Translations under genes and position numbers: made by a program | Origin: an uncultured Saprospiraceae bacterium | Lineage (GTDB): Bacteria > Bacteroidota > Bacteroidia > Chitinophagales > Saprospiraceae | Length of the DNA stretch: 7,020 bases | Direction of reading: 5' to 3' | Assembly (NCBI GenBank): GCA_937959095.1 | Contig: CALGLY010000620.1 | Location: 1 to 7,020 of the forward strand | The notes under the pieces: model-generated | Databases searched by the model: none | What the model saw: only the letters and a program-made list of their open reading frames with translations | Told to the model about the DNA's origin: nothing | Part shown: piece after piece, positions 1-5,480 of the stretch | How positions within the stretch are numbered: position 1 is the first letter of the stretch | Layout: each line of letters begins with the position of its first letter

Positions 1-209
1 ATCACAAGCATATCACTATTCAATTCTTCATTGATGTCTAAGCGAATAAACTTAACAATCAAATTATTAATTTGATTCGCAAACTTCATCTTTTCTGCTT
101 CCGAACCAATATCCGAGCGCGTATCGCCTATGAATAGCTTACCCACTTCCGTTTCTGAAAGTGCAATTACAGTACAATTATCTCCAATAGATAGCGTATT
201 CGGAAGCAT
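1..209 (-). CDS. Partial gene at left edge; N-terminus resembles a protein-kinase-like N-lobe
   Basis: An open frame starts at ATG 209-207 and is still open at the window edge, giving 69 complete codons. The start is well bounded: an in-frame TGA lies at 221-219, leaving only CAA-TTG-ATA before the ATG. The residues fit the first strands of a kinase-like N-lobe. There is a short glycine-containing strand (LSIGDNCTVIALS, about 7-18). A possible beta-3 lysine follows in VGKLF (residue 24), then a helix with SEAEKMKFAN (36-45) that could supply the alpha-C glutamate. A hydrophobic strand, DMLVM, sits where the hinge would begin. This is a pattern reading, not a recognised family. The catalytic loop and DFG-type motif would lie outside the window, so kinase activity cannot be judged. 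It begins 35 bases beyond the lepA stop and may be cotranscribed with it. I am fairly sure it is coding and only moderately sure of the fold. Confidence 0.68.
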   Translation of the reverse strand, partial: MLPNTLSIGDNCTVIALSETEVGKLFIGDTRSDIGSEAEKMKFANQINNLIVKFIRLDINEELNSDMLV

Positions 210-213
210 TATC

Positions 214-236
214 AATTGTCAACTTTTAATTGTCAA
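214..236. repeat. Short direct repeat of TTGACAATT in the lepA downstream spacer
   Basis: The nine-base unit AATTGTCAA (TTGACAATT on the minus strand) occurs at 214-222 and again at 228-236, 14 bases start to start. It fills most of the 35-base gap between the lepA stop and the next start codon. TTGACA looks like a sigma70 -35 box, but the Bacteroidota primary sigma factor uses a different consensus, so I read this as a repeat and not as a promoter. No TAnnTTTG box accompanies it. Confidence 0.5.
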
Positions 237-244
237 TCAAAAAT

Positions 245-2038
245 TTAATCCAATTTCAACACATCCAAGAATGCCTTTTGTGGCACTTGCACGCTCCCAA
301 TTTGACGCATCTTTTTCTTACCCTTCTTTTGCTTTTCTAGTAGCTTCCGCTTCCGCGAAATATCACCACCGTAGCACTTTGCAGTTACATCCTTACGAAG
401 TGCGGAAATCGTTTCACGCGCGATAATTTTTGCACCAATAGCCGCCTGAATCGCAATCACGAATTGCTGACGTGGTAGGAGTTCTTTCAGTCGCTTACAT
501 ATTTTACGTCCGAACGATTCTGCCTTATCGCGGTGCACAAGTGCTGAAAGCGCATCCACCGATTCGCCATTGAGTTTAATATCTAATTTCACTAAATCCG
601 ATGCTCGATAATCCGTAGGCGAATAATCGAAGGAGGCATAGCCTCGCGAAATAGATTTCAAGCGATCGTAGAAATCAAATACAATTTCTGCAAGTGGTAA
701 GTCGAAACTCAATTCTACACGCTCTTGTGTCAGATAGGTTTGCTTCGTGAGGATACCGCGTTTCTCCATACACAAGTTCATGATAGAGCCAATAAATTCA
801 GGCTTCGTAATGATTTGTGCAATAATATAAGGTTCTTCTACGCGCTCAATATGATTCGGGTCGGGCAAATCTGTAGGGGTACGTACATCCAATTCTACGC
901 CTTTTTTGGTGTAGGCAAAATAGGATACGTTTGGAATGGTAGTAATAACTTCCTGCTCAAACTCGCGAGACAGGCGTTCTTGAATAATCTCCAAGTGCAG
1001 CATCCCGAGGAAACCACAACGGAAACCAAAACCAAGCGCTACCGAAGTCTCCGTCTCGAAGACCAAAGAAGCATCATTGAGTTGTAGCTTCTCCAAACTT
1101 TCGCGCAGCGACTCAAAATCATCGTTATCAATCGGGAAAATACCCGCGAATACCATTGGTTTCACCTCCTCGAATCCATGAATCGATTCTCCGGGTTCTT
1201 CTGCTAAAGTAATCGTATCTCCTACTTTAATTTCTTTTGATTCCTTGATCCCAGTTACCACATACCCCACATTTCCTGCGCGCAGTTCTTTTTTGGGAAT
1301 CATATCCATTTGCAGAATCCCGATTTCATCTGCTATATATTCTCCTTCTGTATTGATGAAGCGGATTTTATCGCCCTTTTTCACCGTACCATTCAAGATA
1401 CGATAATAGGCAATCACTCCTCTATAAGAATTGAACATCGAATCAAAAATCAAGGCTTGTAGAGGGGCTTTTGGATCGCCTTCAGGAGCAGGAATATTTT
1501 CAATAATAGAAGCCATTAGGTCAGGAATACCAATGCCTGTTTTACCACTCGCCAAGATAATTTCTTCCTTCTTGCAACCAATCAAGTCAATAATTTGGTC
1601 GGATACTTCATCTATCATCGCGCTTTCCATATCCACTTTATTCAGGACTGGAATGATTTCTAAATCATGCTCGATGGCAAGGTAGAGGTTGGAAATGGTT
1701 TGTGCTTGTATGCCCTGCGATGCATCCACGAGGAGCAATGCGCCCTCGCAAGCCGCAATAGAGCGCGATACCTCGTAAGAAAAATCTACGTGACCCGGCG
1801 TATCAATCATATTGAAAGTATACTTCGTACCATCCGTATGCTCATAGTTCATCTGTATGGCATGGCTCTTAATCGTAATGCCTCGCTCGCGCTCAATATC
1901 CATATCATCGAGTGCCTGACTTTGCATATCTCGCTCCGAAATCGTCTGCGTATATTCTAGTAATCTATCGGAAAGTGTACTCTTTCCGTGATCAATATGT
2001 GCGATTACGCAGAAGTTTCTAGTATTCTCTTGCTTCAT
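245..2038 (-). CDS. lepA: Elongation factor 4 (LepA), ribosome back-translocating GTPase
   Basis: This is a 597-residue translational GTPase, the usual length for LepA/EF4, which binds the ribosome and promotes reverse translocation or late ribosome maturation. The GTP-binding motifs are all present: G1 AHIDHGKST (13-21), G2 within [10 protein letters not shown] (49-58), G3 DTPGHVDF (79-86) with the catalytic-type histidine at 83, G4 NKVD (133-136) and G5 around ASGKTG (163-168). EF-G-like domains II, III and V follow. The LepA-specific C-terminal domain is intact: [20 protein letters not shown], then the basic stretch [18 protein letters not shown] and the end [13 protein letters not shown]. 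That tail separates LepA from EF-G and TypA. The ATG at 2038 fits the family's conserved short N-terminus before [16 protein letters not shown] promoter box lies only 5 bases upstream. No terminator is visible behind the gene, so the kinase-like gene may be read through. No frameshift or missing motif was seen. Confidence 0.98.
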   Translation of the reverse strand: MKQENTRNFCVIAHIDHGKSTLSDRLLEYTQTISERDMQSQALDDMDIERERGITIKSHAIQMNYEHTDGTKYTFNMIDTPGHVDFSYEVSRSIAACEGALLLVDASQGIQAQTISNLYLAIEHDLEIIPVLNKVDMESAMIDEVSDQIIDLIGCKKEEIILASGKTGIGIPDLMASIIENIPAPEGDPKAPLQALIFDSMFNSYRGVIAYYRILNGTVKKGDKIRFINTEGEYIADEIGILQMDMIPKKELRAGNVGYVVTGIKESKEIKVGDTITLAEEPGESIHGFEEVKPMVFAGIFPIDNDDFESLRESLEKLQLNDASLVFETETSVALGFGFRCGFLGMLHLEIIQERLSREFEQEVITTIPNVSYFAYTKKGVELDVRTPTDLPDPNHIERVEEPYIIAQIITKPEFIGSIMNLCMEKRGILTKQTYLTQERVELSFDLPLAEIVFDFYDRLKSISRGYASFDYSPTDYRASDLVKLDIKLNGESVDALSALVHRDKAESFGRKICKRLKELLPRQQFVIAIQAAIGAKIIARETISALRKDVTAKCYGGDISRKRKLLEKQKKGKKKMRQIGSVQVPQKAFLDVLKLD

Positions 2039-2043
2039 GGGCG

Positions 2044-2051
2044 CAAATATA
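2044..2051 (-). promoter_or_regulatory. Bacteroidota -7 box (TATATTTG) directly before lepA
   Basis: The minus strand reads TATATTTG, then CGCCC, then the lepA ATG. It matches the Bacteroidota -7 consensus TAnnTTTG exactly and continues as TTTGCGCC, as in the desaturase promoter at 4278-4285. A start site a few bases beyond the box would fall on or just before the ATG, implying a leaderless or nearly leaderless mRNA. No TTTG-type -33 element at normal spacing is evident; the nearest lies about 45 bases upstream. Confidence 0.6.
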
Positions 2052-2223
2052 TTGAATTTATACTTCTTAGGATAGGGAGAAAGAATAAAGAAGTGTCAAA
2101 ATGTGTGGACTGTATGACTTTCGTATCTATGTACTATACTTTTGTACCTTTTTAGTAGAAAAAAGACTGTTTGACAACCTTTGCAAATTAGATTCTTGTA
2201 GATGGGTAACTGAATTGTTAATT
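2052..2223. other. AT-rich spacer between the glycosyltransferase and lepA, no gene seen
   Basis: This spacer holds no supported coding region. Reading from the glycosyltransferase stop on the minus strand there is a short T-run (TCTTTTTTC, near 2160-2170), but only a 4-bp TTTG/CAAA stem precedes it, so I do not call a terminator. A plus-strand TACTTTTG at 2137-2144 also matches TAnnTTTG and would point antisense into the glycosyltransferase 3' end. Confidence 0.5.
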
Positions 2224-2970
2224 TTATTCCTTCTGATACATTCTAAATTTCGCCAATCCTATTCGCTGGAAAAAATGCTGCACCGAAACACGCAATACAC
2301 CCAATCCATAAATCGTACTGCGTTTCAAATTGATGGAACTCGCTTCTTCAAAGTATTTGGTAGGACAACTCACTTCACCAATATCAAAACCAGCATAAAT
2401 GATTTGCGAAAGCATTTCATTATCAAAGACAAAATCATCCGAATTTTGCTCGAAATTAATAGCCGTCAGCACCTCACGACTAAAGGCGCGATAACCTGTG
2501 TGATATTCGGAAAGTTTGTAATTGACTAATAAATTTTGGGTGAGCGTAAGGAAACGATTGGCGATATATTTATAGACGGGCATACCACCTTTCAATGCGC
2601 CTTTACCGATGATCCGCGAACCTAAAACAACAGGATACAGTTCTTCGCCAATGATATTGATCATAGTAGGAATGAGCTTGGGCGTATACTGATAGTCGGG
2701 ATGAAGCATAATTACGATGTCGCCACCAAGCTCAAGGGCTTTGTTGTAGAGCGACTTTTGATTACCGCCATAGCCTTTGTTCTTTTCATGCACAATGACA
2801 TGCTTGATACCGATGGAAGCAGCCAAAGTACTAGTATTGTCACTACTCGCATCATCGCACAGGATAACTTCATCTACTAAATCGAATGGAATTTCATTAT
2901 AGGTTTTTTCTAACGTCAGTGCGGCATTATAGGCAGGCAATACCACCACTATTTTTTTTCCTTTATACAT
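2224..2970 (-). CDS. Family 2 glycosyltransferase, DPM1/polyprenyl-phosphate sugar transferase type
   Basis: From ATG 2970 this encodes 248 residues with a GT-A fold and no obvious membrane segment. The N-terminal nucleotide-sugar motifs are VVVLPAYNA (8-16), ILCDDASSDNT (36-46) and NKGYGGNQ (64-71). The usual DxD position reads MLHPDYQY (88-95), a variant I associate with DPM1-like enzymes. LGSR (116-119) and EYHTGYRAFSREVL (155-168) are further motifs of that group. The likely reaction is sugar transfer from a nucleotide donor to a polyprenyl phosphate or related lipid at the inner membrane face; donor and acceptor cannot be told from sequence. The frame extends 19 codons further to 3027, but that extension (MRLYQIILSHLTSHH...) merely translates the palindromic repeat in the spacer, so I chose the internal ATG, right before the conserved KGKKIVVVLPAYN. 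It lies 87 bases behind the desaturase and has no promoter box of its own that I can see, so cotranscription is likely. Confidence 0.9.
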   Translation of the reverse strand: MYKGKKIVVVLPAYNAALTLEKTYNEIPFDLVDEVILCDDASSDNTSTLAASIGIKHVIVHEKNKGYGGNQKSLYNKALELGGDIVIMLHPDYQYTPKLIPTMINIIGEELYPVVLGSRIIGKGALKGGMPVYKYIANRFLTLTQNLLVNYKLSEYHTGYRAFSREVLTAINFEQNSDDFVFDNEMLSQIIYAGFDIGEVSCPTKYFEEASSINLKRSTIYGLGVLRVSVQHFFQRIGLAKFRMYQKE

Positions 2971-2981
2971 TGTGGTATAGA

Positions 2982-3047
2982 TGTGATGAGATGTAAGATG
3001 TGAGAGAATTATCTGATATAACCTCAACGCTCACACCTTACATCACA
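2982..3047. repeat. Imperfect palindromic repeat (GATGTAAGATGTGAG hairpin) between desaturase and glycosyltransferase
   Basis: Bases 2990-3004 pair with 3030-3044: 15 positions with a single A-C mismatch, around a 25-base loop. The outer TGTGATG at 2982-2988 is an alternative partner for 3041-3047, as if one arm had gained a few bases. The arms consist of GATGTGAG-like units, the same unit seen in the palindrome between leuD and leuB. There is no T-tract after the stem on either strand, so it does not look like a standard terminator. It could form a structure in a desaturase-glycosyltransferase transcript and change the relative expression of the two genes. It occupies most of the spacer and encodes nothing. 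Confidence 0.75.
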
Positions 3048-3057
3048 AGTCTAGTTT

Positions 3058-4203
3058 TTAAGTCAACAACGCACTTTTGCCGTAGCGTGGCACGGTTGCA
3101 TCTTCCTTACTTAGGTGTTTTAGCATCCACATATGCTTCTTTAGAGCTACCCAGAAATTCGGATTTTCATGATAGTCAATCCCAAATTCTTCCGCAGTTT
3201 CTTTCAGTATATTAGTAAGTACTGGATAATGCACATGGCACACCTTCGGGAAGATATGGTGAATCACATGAATATTGATACCTCCCATAAACCAAGTACC
3301 GATTGGTCGCTCTCTTGAAAAGTCAGCGGTTGTTTCTAATACGTGTAGGGCATAGTTATTCTCGATATTACCATCATCATCAGGCTGCGGGAAGTGCGTA
3401 CCTTCGTAGATGTGCGTTACTTGAAACATCAATGCGAAGGTAAGACTTGGCAAGATATGCATCCAAATAAAGCCTACTACAATCACCCAAGCTGGTGCAG
3501 ATAGAAACATAAGCGGCAAAGCTAGACTCAATCCGAAGTAGACGATTTTTGAAATAATTAAGATGATATATTCATTGGTAGGATGCTTGATGTTTTTCAA
3601 GTTTCCGATATTCGTTTCCCAAAAAAACCACTTAAAGTCCTTCACCGTCACCCAATGTATCATTGCTAATGCGTAGAGCATCGGCGTGTAGATATGTTGG
3701 TATTTATGCTTAGGTAACCACGGCTCATCTGGTGTGAAGCGAAACATTCCATGCGTTTCTAGTGTCACATCAATGCCTTGTATATTCACATAGCCATGAT
3801 GTGCCCCATGCATTCTGCGGAAAAGATATTGATTGCCACCAATAAAATTCATGCTATAGCCCATCAGGTCATTTATCCACTGTTTTTCCGAATAGGCATC
3901 ATGCGTCGCATCGTGCATGATATTGAAGGCAATAAAAATATTGACAAACCCCAGCACCATGAAAGTCATGATGAGCAGAAATGGATTTCCACTCAATACA
4001 TCGGACATGATGAGGGCGTAAACGCCCACCCAAGACACAACAGAGAAAATGGTTTTAAAAATCATTTCTCCATTGGAATAAGGACTGATATTATTGTCTT
4101 TGAAATAAGTATCTACTCGTTGGCGTAGTACTTTAATAAACTCACTTTTTTTCGGTGTACTCTTAAAGCGAACACGCTTGTCGCTTGTCATTTTATTAAG
4201 CAT
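3058..4203 (-). CDS. Membrane-bound fatty acid desaturase (acyl-lipid/linoleoyl-CoA desaturase-like)
   Basis: This 381-residue integral membrane di-iron desaturase inserts a double bond into fatty acyl chains, adjusting membrane fluidity. All three histidine boxes are intact: HDATHD (97-102), HGAHH (132-136) and HVIHH (312-316, followed by IFPKVCHVHYP). An additional histidine sits in QVTHIYEGTHFP (261-272). Hydrophobic stretches at about 50-68, 75-96, 213-235 and 238-260 fit the usual four-helix arrangement with the boxes on the cytoplasmic side. No cytochrome b5 domain (no HPGG motif) is fused, so electrons must come from a separate ferredoxin or cytochrome. Box spacing and the HxxHH third box place it with the acyl-lipid/front-end-like desaturases rather than the soluble acyl-ACP type; regiospecificity cannot be predicted. 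The start may be ATG 4203 or the Met five codons in (4191); both leave the fold untouched. It has its own promoter and a leader of roughly 65-70 bases with a hairpin. Confidence 0.95.
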   Translation of the reverse strand: MLNKMTSDKRVRFKSTPKKSEFIKVLRQRVDTYFKDNNISPYSNGEMIFKTIFSVVSWVGVYALIMSDVLSGNPFLLIMTFMVLGFVNIFIAFNIMHDATHDAYSEKQWINDLMGYSMNFIGGNQYLFRRMHGAHHGYVNIQGIDVTLETHGMFRFTPDEPWLPKHKYQHIYTPMLYALAMIHWVTVKDFKWFFWETNIGNLKNIKHPTNEYIILIISKIVYFGLSLALPLMFLSAPAWVIVVGFIWMHILPSLTFALMFQVTHIYEGTHFPQPDDDGNIENNYALHVLETTADFSRERPIGTWFMGGINIHVIHHIFPKVCHVHYPVLTNILKETAEEFGIDYHENPNFWVALKKHMWMLKHLSKEDATVPRYGKSALLT

Positions 4204-4234
4204 AATACAGGCGATTATGTTTTCAAAATTAGCA

Positions 4235-4261
4235 GCTTGTAGTTATAAAAAACTAACAAGC
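4235..4261 (-). promoter_or_regulatory. Hairpin in the predicted desaturase mRNA leader
   Basis: Bases 4235-4239 pair with 4257-4261 (GCTTG/CAAGC) and 4240-4244 pair with 4251-4255 (TAGTT/AACTA on the RNA strand). That makes a 10-bp stem with one bulged base at 4256 and a 6-base loop. It lies between the promoter box at 4278-4285 and the start codon at 4203, about 32 bases before the ATG, so it would be transcribed in the leader. No T-tract follows, so it is not a terminator. A role in mRNA stability or temperature response is conjecture. Confidence 0.5.
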
Positions 4262-4277
4262 ATTCAGAACGGCGGCG

Positions 4278-4285
4278 CAAAGATA
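4278..4285 (-). promoter_or_regulatory. Bacteroidota -7 box (TATCTTTG) for the desaturase
   Basis: The minus strand reads TATCTTTG followed by CGCCGCC, an exact TAnnTTTG match 74 bases before the desaturase ATG. The same eight bases form the batE promoter box. A distinct -33 TTTG element is not obvious. This box suggests the desaturase starts its own transcription unit, probably including the downstream glycosyltransferase. Confidence 0.68.
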
Positions 4286-4465
4286 TTAAATCTAGCACAG
4301 TCTTTTGTAGTAGAGAATGGCATATTAGTGCAATAAAATATCCCATATGCAAACTCTGAAGCTCTTAAAACTTAAGCGAACCGAATGATTTTACTTGATA
4401 ATCAAACTGTTATGTTGTTCATAAAGGGTATTATTCTCCATTTTCCCTTTTCTATTCTTCATTAC
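4286..4465. other. Non-coding spacer behind batE with a pyrimidine-rich stretch
   Basis: Between the batE stop and the desaturase promoter box there is no supported gene and no clear terminator. The only notable structure is a stretch at 4433-4463 that is almost all pyrimidine on the plus strand, containing two near-identical ten-mers, ATTCTCCATT (4433-4442) and ATTCTTCATT (4453-4462). Confidence 0.5.
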
Positions 4466-5218
4466 CTAAATCTCCTCAAAAACACCCTCTGGTAGCCAAC
4501 CTTCTTCGCCATTTGCTAAGCGAATTTTATGCCATGTACTTATTCTATCGAGCAATTGCACCTTAGTGCCTTCATGTAAATCTACTATTTTTCCGCTCGC
4601 TTCTTCGGCTGCATGGCGCAGGGCGATTTCTTTCTCTAAAATAATGCCATAGCCACTATGCGCTTCCACTTGGGCTTTGCTATAGGCTAATGCAAAGGGT
4701 AAAAGACTAAATAATACCAAGGAAAGTCCTACAGAAAAGCCCAATTTTCGTTGCGACCGCTCTGGTGAAAGTTGCCAAAGAATAAGTCCTCCTATTCCAA
4801 GCCAAAGGAGAAGCAATCCCCATTTTGCCCATGTTCCAGCGTTTAATTTATCACGGAGACTATTCCACCAAGCTCGTAGAAAGAAAGGTGGAAGGGCTTC
4901 TATTTCGTCTTTCAGTTCTAGGCGCGCCAACTCTAGGTTGTGTTGAATATCCTCATCGGAAGGCGCGATTTGTAGGGCGCGTTCATAATATAGAATCGCT
5001 TTACCCAATGCGCCTTGTTGCTGCTGACTTGTAGCGATATTATAGTACAATTCAGCCGATTGCAGACCTGCCTTTTCTATAGCTTCATATTGCAAAACTG
5101 CCGAAGCATAATTTCCATTTTTAAAGGCTTCGTTGGCTACATTGAATTGCTCATCGTAATCTTGTGCTAGGGCGATGCCAAGCGTAAAAAATAAGAGAAA
5201 CGAAAATACTAACTTCAT
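4466..5218 (-). CDS. batE: BatE-like TPR and SH3-domain membrane protein
   Basis: A 250-residue exported or membrane-anchored protein with the BatE layout. A signal peptide (MKLVFSFLLFFTLGIALAQ) probably ends near residue 18. Two tetratricopeptide repeats follow at about 21-52 and 55-88 (NVANEAFKNGNYASAVLQYE and YYNIATSQQQQGALGKAILY). Next come a WW-containing linker (PPFFLRAWWNSLRDKLN, 110-126), two membrane helices (about 132-150 and 159-178) and a bacterial SH3-like tail (188-248, ending TWHKIRLANGEEGWLPEGVFEEI). Bat proteins were named from aerotolerance work in Bacteroides and usually sit with a MoxR ATPase and VWA proteins (BatA-D); their molecular job is poorly defined. Here none of those partners is adjacent: leuB lies upstream beyond a terminator, and the desaturase lies downstream with its own promoter. 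The gene has its own promoter and a short A-rich leader typical of this phylum. The gene symbol rests on architecture alone. Confidence 0.85.
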   Translation of the reverse strand: MKLVFSFLLFFTLGIALAQDYDEQFNVANEAFKNGNYASAVLQYEAIEKAGLQSAELYYNIATSQQQQGALGKAILYYERALQIAPSDEDIQHNLELARLELKDEIEALPPFFLRAWWNSLRDKLNAGTWAKWGLLLLWLGIGGLILWQLSPERSQRKLGFSVGLSLVLFSLLPFALAYSKAQVEAHSGYGIILEKEIALRHAAEEASGKIVDLHEGTKVQLLDRISTWHKIRLANGEEGWLPEGVFEEI

Positions 5219-5249
5219 AATTTTTGTTCTGTCGATTTGCTTTTTTGTG

Positions 5250-5257
5250 CAAAGATA
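5250..5257 (-). promoter_or_regulatory. Bacteroidota -7 box (TATCTTTG) for batE
   Basis: The minus strand reads TATCTTTGCAC, an exact TAnnTTTG match 31 bases before the batE ATG. The predicted leader is A-rich (ACAAAAAAGC, then AACAAAAATT just before ATG), which fits Bacteroidota translation starts that lack a Shine-Dalgarno sequence. A ten-base direct repeat lies immediately upstream (5265-5290). Confidence 0.7.
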
Positions 5258-5264
5258 CAGAATC

Positions 5265-5290
5265 AGCTAAATTGTTGAGGAGCTAATTTG
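5265..5290. repeat. Direct repeat upstream of the batE promoter box, possible operator
   Basis: AGCTAAATTG (5265-5274) and AGCTAATTTG (5281-5290) are the same ten-mer with one change, 16 bases start to start. On the minus strand they sit just upstream of the -7 box, covering roughly -18 to -45. That is where an activator or repressor, or a divergent -33 element, would bind. The repeat is short and could be chance. Confidence 0.4.
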
Positions 5291-5425
5291 ATCTTGTGTA
5301 GATTGTTCCTATTATCAGCGGTTTGATATTGCCATATTAAGAATCGTTGAAGGAATAACTTATACCATTTAAACAAGATTTAATACCCTCTTTTTCCACT
5401 TCATACTTGACAAAGCACTAGAAAC
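5291..5425. other. Spacer between batE upstream region and the leu terminator, nothing recognised
   Basis: This AT-rich stretch contains no supported gene, RNA, repeat or promoter box on either strand that I could find. It is bounded by the leu terminator on the right and the batE upstream repeat on the left. Confidence 0.5.
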
Positions 5426-5458
5426 AAAAAGCCCAACAACAACGTCATCAGGCTTTTT
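5426..5458 (-). terminator. Intrinsic terminator behind leuB (symmetric, works in principle on both strands)
   Basis: AAAAAGCC (5426-5433) and GGCTTTTT (5451-5458) form an 8-bp stem around a 17-base loop, and each arm ends in a five-T run on its own 3' side. It begins 22 bases beyond the leuB stop on the minus strand. This is the familiar AAAAAGCC...GGCTTTTT terminator type of Bacteroidota, and it separates the leu genes from batE. Confidence 0.85.
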
Positions 5459-5480
5459 CGGCAAGTAAAAAAACAAAAAC

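Noticed and set aside
216..241. TTGACA as a sigma70 -35 box for the left-edge gene
   Set aside because: Bacteroidota housekeeping promoters use TAnnTTTG at -7, which is absent here, and the two TTGACA copies are explained by the short repeat.
130..1960. Plus-strand open frames opposite lepA (130-426, 725-1087, 1431-1685, 1667-1960)
   Set aside because: They lie opposite a fully conserved lepA, show no recognisable domains, and have no promoter box of their own.
2155..2200. Intrinsic terminator behind the glycosyltransferase
   Set aside because: A T-run exists on the minus strand, but the preceding stem is only about 4 bp, too weak to call.
2101..2529. Plus-strand 142-codon frame overlapping the glycosyltransferase end
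   Set aside because: More than half is antisense to conserved glycosyltransferase sequence, and the protein has no family features. The TACTTTTG box at 2137 lies inside the frame, after its start codon.
2971..3027. N-terminal extension of the glycosyltransferase
   Set aside because: The 19 extra codons translate the palindromic repeat and precede the conserved start of the domain; ATG 2970 is the better start.
3000..4128. Plus-strand open frames opposite the desaturase (3000-3215, 3778-4128)
   Set aside because: They are complements of the desaturase coding region and its spacer, with no independent support.
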